A stretch of 6,967 nucleotides of DNA from Bacteroidales bacterium UBA3389 (GTDB taxonomy: Bacteria > Bacteroidota > Bacteroidia > Bacteroidales > P3), in NCBI GenBank assembly GCA_002358835.1, contig DEPP01000116.1, positions 13,307 through 20,273 of the forward strand, written 5' to 3'. The position numbers were made by a program, and so were the translations under genes. Each line of letters begins with the position of its first letter. The first letter of the stretch is position 1. The notes under the pieces are model-generated. The model had not been told where the DNA came from. It worked only from the letters and a program-made list of their open reading frames with translations, and did not search any database. Of this stretch, positions 1 to 4,649 are shown in pieces.

Positions 1-3
1 GTC

Positions 4-31
4 AGCCGAAAGCCAAAGGCTAACAGCCAAC
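4..31. repeat. Dispersed intergenic repeat, copy 1 (AGCC/GGCT-rich)
   Basis: This stretch matches positions 2720-2747 at 27 of 28 bases; the only difference is A versus G at position 22. It contains the small hairpin AGCC-AAA-GGCT (11-21). Short AGCCAAA/AGCCAAC units make it look like a low-complexity intergenic repeat family rather than coding sequence. The window edge cuts off whatever lies to the left, so it is not visible whether this copy also has the palindromic partner seen around copy 2. Confidence 0.75.
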
Positions 32-50
32 CGCCAAAGTTTATTTCAAA

Positions 51-80
51 AGATTCGTGTGAATCCGCGTGATTCGTGGA
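51..80. repeat. Three imperfect 10-bp tandem units (GATTCGTG-like)
   Basis: Three successive units, AGATTCGTGT, GAATCCGCGT and GATTCGTGGA, form a degenerate 10-bp tandem array. Similar short 'ATTCGTG' arrays are, to my knowledge, common between genes in Bacteroidota genomes, with no established function. Nothing in the sequence assigns a role here. It lies about 35 bases upstream of the putative promoter of the TIR gene. Confidence 0.55.
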
Positions 81-114
81 GCTTACTTTGCGGCTTTGCT
101 ACTTATTCTGTCGG

Positions 115-148
115 TTTGCGACCTTTGCGAGAGATTTTCGTATCTTTG
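115..148 (+). promoter_or_regulatory. Putative Bacteroidota-type promoter for the TIR-WD40 gene
   Basis: TATCTTTG at 141-148 is a full match to the Bacteroidota -7 consensus TAnnTTTG. A TTTG at 115-118 could serve as the -33 box, but the 22-base spacer is slightly long. The TTTG at 124-127 is too close. Transcription would start near 153-156 and leave a leader of about 90 nt before the ATG at 245. The surrounding bases are nearly the same as at the helicase promoter, except that about 18 bases present there, including its good -33 box, are missing here. Confidence 0.55.
120..138. repeat. Promoter-associated direct repeat, copy 1
   Basis: The 19 bases here are identical to 2815-2833 upstream of the helicase gene. 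After them the two loci diverge for about 18 bases, which exist only in the helicase copy, and then rejoin at CGTATCTTTGCA (139-150 here, 2853-2864 there). The shared module therefore includes the -7 promoter element, suggesting that both promoters derive from one ancestral sequence. Confidence 0.75.
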
Positions 149-200
149 CATCGGAAATCCGGGAGTTCGTGTTAGAATTCGCAGGCGATTTCCCTCTTTA

Positions 201-248
201 ATGAAAACAAGGGGCGGAATGCTCCGACAAAGAATTGAAGAATCATGA
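201..248 (+). CDS. Possible 15-codon leader ORF overlapping the TIR start
   Basis: An ATG at 201 opens a frame encoding MKTRGGMLRQRIEES. It ends at a TGA (246-248) that overlaps the TIR gene's ATG (245-247) as ATGA, the classic arrangement for translational coupling. It lies wholly inside the predicted 5' leader. The peptide is basic at its start and matches no family I recognise. No Shine-Dalgarno sequence is evident, but the bases just before the ATG (CTCTTTA) are AT-rich, as is usual in this phylum. A frame this short can arise by chance, so it is only a candidate for controlling translation of the downstream gene. Confidence 0.25.
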   Translation: MKTRGGMLRQRIEES

Positions 249-2653
249 CAAAGGAAGAAAAGAACCAAACAAGCGAAGAAAAAATCCAAACGAGCGAAGA
301 AAAGAAGTACTTTGCGTTTATATCATACAGCCACAAGGATAAGGATGCGGCGAAGAAGTTGCAGAACTTCATACAGGGATATAAGATTCCTGCGAAGTTG
401 GAAGACAGACCCGACTTGCCGAAAAGAATCGGCAGGGTCTTTCGTGATGAAGACGAATTGGCAGGCGACGAGCTTACACCGCAGATTGAAGAAGCCTTAA
501 GGCAGTCCCGTTATCTTATAGTGGTGTGTTCGCCCAATTCCGCCAACTCCAAATATGTCAATGAGGAGATAGAATACTTCAAATCCTTGGGCGGAGAAAC
601 CAAAATCCTGCCTTACATAATCGCAGGCAAGGCAACGACGGACAAAGACCCCGATTGCTGTTACGCACCCGCACTCAGAGAGAATCAAGAGAAATATCAG
701 ATAGTCGGAGGCGACGCACAGGAAAACGGAGCCGAAGCCGCATCGGTCAAACTCATTGCCGGAATGCTCAAATTGGAGTTCAATATGCTCTACGACCGCT
801 TTCGAAAAGCCGAAAAACGCAAACGAAAAATAGTAATCACCGCAATAACAGCCTTTGCCTTGCTTATGGCAGGCGTAACCGTTTGGATATTGTCTTTATA
901 CGTCGATATAAAAAAAGAAAAGCGCGAAAAAGAATCTGCATACGAGCAGTTGGAGGATGAAAAGTTTAAAACAGATAAAGCAAACAAGGAGTTGAAATTG
1001 ACAAACGATAAGTTGGATTTGACTAACGACAGCTTGTTGTTGACAAAGGACTCTTTGGAACTCAAAAACATTGCCTTATCGCTTACTGTCAGGGATTTGA
1101 ACATCGCGCACTTAAGCCTTGATGAAACAAGGTCTAACATCCTTGCCGAGAACGCAATAAACGGAGCTTCAAATAGAGATTATTCTGGAGCAAGACGTAA
1201 AGCCTTGGAAGCGATAACTCTATTTTATTCTCCCAAAGCGGAGAGAGCCTTGCGTAAATCTTGGGAAAGTGATGACGGATATTTCGAAGGATTTTCAGGA
1301 AATATCCTATGTGTATCTTGGAGTCCCGACGGGAAATATTTGGTAAGCGGTTCATCTTACGGAGAACTTATCGAATGGAATGCAAAAAAAGGATTTCAAA
1401 AACGAACCTTGAATGAATTTTCGGCGAGCATTCAATGCGTCGCATACAGTCCAGACGGAGGATATATAGCCTGCGGATTTGCAGACTCTACCGTTGTTGT
1501 GTGTGATGCAAAGAACGGAACAATATTTCGAACCTTTAGAGGATATCCCGGAATGGTCGGTTCGATAAGTTGGAGCCCCGACGGGAAATATTTGGCAAGC
1601 GGTTCGTATGATTCGGAGTTTGAAAAATTGGAAGGAAAGGTCATTATATTGGATGTGAAGAGCGGTAAAATACATGAAACTTTGGAAGGGTATTCTGATT
1701 ATGGTAATTGTGTATGTTGGAGTCCCGACGGAAAATATTTGGCAAGCAGTTCGTTTGAGATAATCGATGAAGAAGTTAACGGAAAAGTTATTCTGTGGGA
1801 TACAAAGAATTGGAAAAGACACAAAACCTTGGAAGGACATTCTTATTTCCCTATGTATATGAGCTACAGTCCCGACGGAAAATATCTGGCAAGCGTTTCT
1901 CTGACTTTATTAGATGATTCGCCGGTTGGAGAGATAATTCTGTGGGATGCAAAGAGCGGAAAAAAAATCAGAACCTTGGATTATTATTCCGAACGTATTT
2001 CTGCCATAAGTTGGAGTCCCAGCAGTGAAACTTTAATTGCCGGAGCGTGGAATGGTGCGATTATTTTATATAATACAGAGGACGGAAAAATAAAATCGGA
2101 CGGTATTTCGTTAAGTAGTGTTGTTCATTCGGTAAGTTGGAGTCCTGATTACAAATATGTGACATTCGCTTCACAAGCTGGAGATTTCAAATATTGGATT
2201 CTTAATGAAGAAGAAAAATATTCTGTCTTGGAATCAATGCCTGAAAACTTTTTTTCAAGCGAATTAAGTCAGGACGGAAAATATAAAATCAGTTATATAA
2301 GTAACGAAGAATCCGTAAAAACCACAGGAAAAGTTACGATAAAGGATGTAAAAACAGGACGAAGTATCGTGATGCTTAAAGAATATTCCGGAATGGCTGT
2401 TTCTGCAAGTTGGAGTCCTGACGGCAGATATTTGGTCGGAGGTTTGTTTGATGGGAAGGTTGTTGTATGGGATACAAAGAGCGGTCTGTGTGTTCAAACC
2501 TTTGAGGAACATGGTCAAATTGCTTATTCTGTAGGTTTTACTTCTGACGGCAGAAAAATAATAGCTGAATATTCTGACGGCAAAATCCTGCAATGGGATT
2601 TTCCTCCTTTGGATGAGCTTATCGAAAAGACGAAAAAATGGGCAGGAAAGTAA
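245..2653 (+). CDS. Membrane-anchored TIR domain protein with coiled coil and WD40 propeller
   Basis: The N-terminal TIR domain (about residues 21-130) has FAFISYSHKD at 23-32, FRDEDEL at 66-72 and LIVVCSPNSANS at 91-102. In YVNEEIEYF the second glutamate (E108) aligns with the catalytic Glu of NAD-cleaving TIRs such as SARM1. A family-typical extension ends in KLIAGMLKLEFNMLYDRF (169-186). A basic stretch (187-195) precedes one membrane segment (about 196-220). Next come a charged coil, exact leucine heptads (251-292), a helical linker (about 300-340) like those before WD40 arrays in STAND proteins, and ten WD40-like repeats (about 345-786). No Walker A or STAND NTPase is present. An in-frame TGA at 236-238 makes ATG 245 the earliest start. 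Charge balance favours a cytoplasmic TIR. NAD cleavage and a role in phage defence or signalling are inferred from the family; the ligand is unknown. Confidence 0.9.
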   Translation: MTKEEKNQTSEEKIQTSEEKKYFAFISYSHKDKDAAKKLQNFIQGYKIPAKLEDRPDLPKRIGRVFRDEDELAGDELTPQIEEALRQSRYLIVVCSPNSANSKYVNEEIEYFKSLGGETKILPYIIAGKATTDKDPDCCYAPALRENQEKYQIVGGDAQENGAEAASVKLIAGMLKLEFNMLYDRFRKAEKRKRKIVITAITAFALLMAGVTVWILSLYVDIKKEKREKESAYEQLEDEKFKTDKANKELKLTNDKLDLTNDSLLLTKDSLELKNIALSLTVRDLNIAHLSLDETRSNILAENAINGASNRDYSGARRKALEAITLFYSPKAERALRKSWESDDGYFEGFSGNILCVSWSPDGKYLVSGSSYGELIEWNAKKGFQKRTLNEFSASIQCVAYSPDGGYIACGFADSTVVVCDAKNGTIFRTFRGYPGMVGSISWSPDGKYLASGSYDSEFEKLEGKVIILDVKSGKIHETLEGYSDYGNCVCWSPDGKYLASSSFEIIDEEVNGKVILWDTKNWKRHKTLEGHSYFPMYMSYSPDGKYLASVSLTLLDDSPVGEIILWDAKSGKKIRTLDYYSERISAISWSPSSETLIAGAWNGAIILYNTEDGKIKSDGISLSSVVHSVSWSPDYKYVTFASQAGDFKYWILNEEEKYSVLESMPENFFSSELSQDGKYKISYISNEESVKTTGKVTIKDVKTGRSIVMLKEYSGMAVSASWSPDGRYLVGGLFDGKVVVWDTKSGLCVQTFEEHGQIAYSVGFTSDGRKIIAEYSDGKILQWDFPPLDELIEKTKKWAGK
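254..304 (+). repeat. 21-bp tandem repeat at the N-terminus of the TIR gene
   Basis: Two 21-bp units (254-274 and 275-295) match at 18 of 21 bases and are followed by a partial third (296-304). They encode EEKNQTS, EEKIQTS and EEK, residues 4-20 of the TIR protein. The repeat is in frame, so slippage would add or remove seven residues without disrupting the gene. It forms a charged, probably flexible or helical tail ahead of the TIR fold. Confidence 0.7.
995..1120 (+). repeat. Six leucine heptads in the coil of the TIR protein
   Basis: Residues 251-292 divide into six seven-residue units: KLTNDKL, DLTNDSL, LLTKDSL, ELKNIAL, SLTVRDL and NIAHLSL. Leucine, or isoleucine once, occupies positions 2 and 7 of every unit. 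The first three units are also similar in DNA, which points to growth by 21-bp duplication. The alternating 5/2 leucine spacing differs from the 3/4 spacing of a canonical coiled coil. The segment directly follows the membrane-proximal charged helix and probably drives oligomerisation. Confidence 0.7.
1277..2602 (+). repeat. Ten-unit WD40 repeat array with near-identical blade DNA
   Basis: SPDG-type blade markers fall at residues 360, 402, 444, 493, 542, 591, 633, 675, 724 and 766. The intervals are therefore exactly 42 or 49 residues. Thirty-six-base segments at 1318-1353, 1570-1605 and 1717-1752 differ pairwise at only 2-3 positions, which indicates recent blade duplication or gene conversion. 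Blades 6, 7, 8 and 10 are more diverged, and blades 8 and 10 have lost the SP pair of the marker. Ten units exceed the seven of a standard WD40 propeller. Confidence 0.8.
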
Positions 2654-2674
2654 AGCCCCGGATCTCTTGTTTTA

Positions 2675-2769
2675 CTTTGGCTTTTGGCTATTAGCTATTG
2701 GCAAAATTCACACTGCGTAAGCCGAAAGCCAAAGGCTGACAGCCAACAGCCAATAGCCGATTACCAAAG
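2675..2769. repeat. Long imperfect palindrome downstream of the TIR gene
   Basis: Bases 2686-2702 (GGCTATTAGCTATTGGC) pair with 2742-2758 (GCCAACAGCCAATAGCC) at 15 of 17 positions, and the two mismatches could be G-T/G-U wobbles. Outside a symmetric 5x5 internal loop, CTTTGG (2675-2680) pairs with CCAAAG (2764-2769). The 39-base loop contains a further small hairpin, AGCC-AAA-GGCT (2727-2737). No T-run follows the structure, so it is not a canonical intrinsic terminator. It could still act as a 3' mRNA stabiliser, a Rho-related stop, or the core of a non-autonomous repeat element. Confidence 0.7.
2720..2747. repeat. Dispersed intergenic repeat, copy 2 (AGCC/GGCT-rich)
   Basis: This is the counterpart of positions 4-31, with a single mismatch. 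It forms the loop and the start of the right arm of the palindrome at 2675-2769. Together with copy 1 it places the TIR gene between direct repeats roughly 2.7 kb apart. Confidence 0.75.
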
Positions 2770-2772
2770 CTC

Positions 2773-2813
2773 AACGCTCACTGCTCAACGCCCAAAGCTC
2801 ACTGCTCAACCCC
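2773..2813. repeat. 21-bp-period tandem repeat (GCTCACTGCTCAAC)
   Basis: The 14-mer GCTCACTGCTCAAC occurs at 2776-2789 and again at 2797-2810. Extended to 2773-2792 and 2794-2813, the units agree at 18 of 20 bases, a 21-bp period. A partial related unit, CCAAAGCTCAAC, precedes them at 2764-2775. The array lies between the palindrome and the helicase promoter. No function can be read from it; it has no counterpart upstream of the TIR gene. Confidence 0.65.
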
Positions 2814-2814
2814 C

Positions 2815-2833
2815 GACCTTTGCGAGAGATTTT
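2815..2833. repeat. Promoter-associated direct repeat, copy 2
   Basis: These 19 bases are identical to 120-138. In this copy they run directly into the -33 box of the helicase promoter. The following bases, up to the CGTATCTTTGCA shared by both loci, are unique to this copy and supply the correct -33/-7 spacing. Confidence 0.75.
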
Positions 2834-2862
2834 TGTCATTTGGTTGAAATGTCGTATCTTTG
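2832..2862 (+). promoter_or_regulatory. Bacteroidota-type promoter for the helicase-rpe-phosphatase-purB operon
   Basis: TTTG at 2832-2835 (-33 box) and TATCTTTG at 2855-2862 (-7 box, consensus TAnnTTTG) are separated by 19 bases, the spacing expected for the primary sigma factor of this phylum. Transcription should begin near 2867-2870, leaving a leader of only about 15 nt before the ATG at 2883. No promoter-like break is obvious between the four downstream genes, so this is the likely promoter of the whole operon. Confidence 0.7.
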
Positions 2863-2882
2863 CACTTTGATAAATCAAGATT

Positions 2883-4628
2883 ATGGGATTTGAAACTATA
2901 GGTCTTAAGCCGGAACTCGTAAAGGCAGTAGGGGATTTGGGATTCGAGAACATGATGCCCGTACAAGCCGAAGCGATTCCTTTGCTCTTGGAAAAAGATT
3001 GCGATCTCATCGCTTTGGCACAGACAGGTACCGGCAAAACGGCGGCATTCGGGCTTCCGCTGATTCAAAAGCTCGACCTGACAAACAAAAACACCGAAGG
3101 ACTGATCATTTGTCCTACTCGCGAACTCTGCATTCAGATTGCAAACGATTTGAAAAAGTATTCGAAATATCTCGAAGCTTGTGAGGTGATTCCGGTTTAC
3201 GGAGGTGCGAGCATCGAAATGCAGATCAGAAATCTGAAAAAGGGAGCTAAGATAATCGTTGCAACGCCCGGAAGAATGAATGACTTGATTCAGAGAGGTA
3301 AAGTCAAACTTTCTTCGGTCAGATACGTCGTTTTGGATGAGGCTGACGAGATGTTGAACATGGGATTCAAGGAAGACTTGGACGCAATCCTCGATCAAAC
3401 TCCCGCAAGTCGCAACACATGGCTGTTTTCTGCCACCATGCCGAACGAAGTCGAAGAGATAGCAAACAATTACCAAGACTCGCCGGAGCGAATCCAAATC
3501 GGAAGCCGCAATCAAGGCAGTAACAACGTGCGACACTTCTATTACTTGGTTCACGCCAAGGATCGGTATTTGGCACTCAAAAGAATAGCGGATTATTACC
3601 CCGATATATATGCGATAATCTTCTGTCGGACAAAAGTAGAGACGCAGGAAGTGGCTGATATGCTTATTCGCGACGGCTACAACGCCGACAGCCTGCACGG
3701 AGACCTTTCTCAGGCTCAACGAGATCACGTCATGAGTCGTTTCCGTTTGAGAAATATTCAAATGCTCGTTGCTACCGATGTGGCGGCAAGAGGTTTGGAT
3801 GTGAGCAATCTTACTCATGTGATAAATTATAACCTTCCCGATGAATTGGAACAGTATGTGCATCGTTCGGGACGTACAGGCAGAGCAGACAAACAAGGTA
3901 TTTCGATTGCGATTCTCAACCTTAAAGAAAAGTATAAGATAAAAAACATAGAGAAACTCATAAAGAAGACATTCGAAAAGGCTGAGATACCGACCGGAAA
4001 GCAGGTTTGCCGCAAGCAACTCTTCAATATGATAAACAAAGTCGAGCAGACGGTTGTCGATGAAGAGGAAATTGGTGATTTCTTACCTGAGATTGTTGCG
4101 AAATTGAGCTGGTTGGATAGAGAAGAGCTTATAAAGAAGTTCGTTTCTTTGGAGTTTAATCGTTTTCTTGACTACTATAAGGGTGCTCCGGACTTGAATG
4201 TGGACGATACAAAGCCTGAAAAGAAAGATAAGAAGACGAAAGACAAAAAGAACTCGAAGAATGACAAAGGCGGAATGACGAGAATGTTTATTTCGTTGGG
4301 TAGACGCGACCGCATTGTTCCGCAAAGAATAATCGCAATGATTAACGACGCAATGCCGAGAGAAAGAGTGGAAATCGGAAGGATTGACATAATGGATAAC
4401 TTCTCTTATATAGAAATCGGCAGTCGTTGGGTGGAGGATCTGATGTTTGCTTTAGAAGACAAATTCGTTAAGGGCAGACAGATAGTGTTTGAGCCTGCGG
4501 AAGCGAAACGAAAGAAAAGTGATGACAGAGAGCGTCGCGGAAGAAGTGCTTCAAAGAATAAAAACAGCGGATTCAAGAATAAAAACAACGAATCAAAGAA
4601 AGAAAAATCTAAAACAAAGAAACGTTAA
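2883..4628 (+). CDS. deaD: DEAD-box ATP-dependent RNA helicase, DeaD/CsdA type
   Basis: This cytoplasmic helicase of 581 residues unwinds structured RNA using ATP; family members act in ribosome assembly, cold adaptation and mRNA turnover. All core motifs are intact: Q motif with F3 and Q28, motif I AQTGTGKT (46-53), PTREL (78-82), TPGR (128-131), motif II DEAD (152-155), SAT (183-185), IIFCRT (245-250), ATDVAARGLD (297-306) and HRSGRTGR (327-334). After a lysine-rich linker (about 446-462), a DbpA-type RNA-binding domain (about 465-537) begins MTRMFISLGRRDRI, followed by a basic, disordered-looking tail (541-581). The DbpA domain and the length (E. coli DeaD is about 629 residues) favour DeaD/CsdA over RhlE. 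An in-frame TAA at 2871-2873 fixes the start at 2883. It is the first gene of the operon, 21 bp before rpe. Confidence 0.95.
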   Translation: MGFETIGLKPELVKAVGDLGFENMMPVQAEAIPLLLEKDCDLIALAQTGTGKTAAFGLPLIQKLDLTNKNTEGLIICPTRELCIQIANDLKKYSKYLEACEVIPVYGGASIEMQIRNLKKGAKIIVATPGRMNDLIQRGKVKLSSVRYVVLDEADEMLNMGFKEDLDAILDQTPASRNTWLFSATMPNEVEEIANNYQDSPERIQIGSRNQGSNNVRHFYYLVHAKDRYLALKRIADYYPDIYAIIFCRTKVETQEVADMLIRDGYNADSLHGDLSQAQRDHVMSRFRLRNIQMLVATDVAARGLDVSNLTHVINYNLPDELEQYVHRSGRTGRADKQGISIAILNLKEKYKIKNIEKLIKKTFEKAEIPTGKQVCRKQLFNMINKVEQTVVDEEEIGDFLPEIVAKLSWLDREELIKKFVSLEFNRFLDYYKGAPDLNVDDTKPEKKDKKTKDKKNSKNDKGGMTRMFISLGRRDRIVPQRIIAMINDAMPRERVEIGRIDIMDNFSYIEIGSRWVEDLMFALEDKFVKGRQIVFEPAEAKRKKSDDRERRGRSASKNKNSGFKNKNNESKKEKSKTKKR

Positions 4629-4649
4629 ACTCAAAACAAGTATAGAATT

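Noticed and set aside
51..80. CRISPR-like array in the first intergenic region.
   Set aside because: The units are about 10 bp, degenerate and contiguous, with no spacers; they form a simple tandem repeat.
1352..1840. A 162-codon minus-strand open frame within the WD40 region.
   Set aside because: Its apparent internal repeats merely mirror the repeated blade DNA of the coding strand. No independent protein signal is seen.
245..2653. STAND/Avs-type NTPase defence protein.
   Set aside because: The linker and WD40 array resemble those families, but no Walker A or NB-ARC/NACHT-like region exists between the TIR domain and the repeats.
2675..2769. Rho-independent terminator after the TIR gene.
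   Set aside because: The stem is long and interrupted, the loop is 39 bases, and no T-run follows on the + strand, so a canonical intrinsic terminator is not supported.
2684..2893. A 69-codon + strand open frame spanning the second intergenic region.
   Set aside because: It runs through the palindrome, the tandem repeat and the promoter and overlaps the helicase start. Its sequence is a translation of low-complexity repeats.
2799..4019. A 406-codon open frame on the minus strand across the helicase gene.
   Set aside because: The + strand over this region encodes every DEAD-box motif without a break. The antisense translation shows no recognisable domain and begins inside the helicase gene, so it is a shadow frame.
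245..4628. A two-gene defence system formed by the TIR protein and the helicase.
   Set aside because: The helicase has its own well-formed promoter and is an ordinary DeaD-type enzyme leading a housekeeping operon. A repeat-rich gap of 229 bp separates the two genes.
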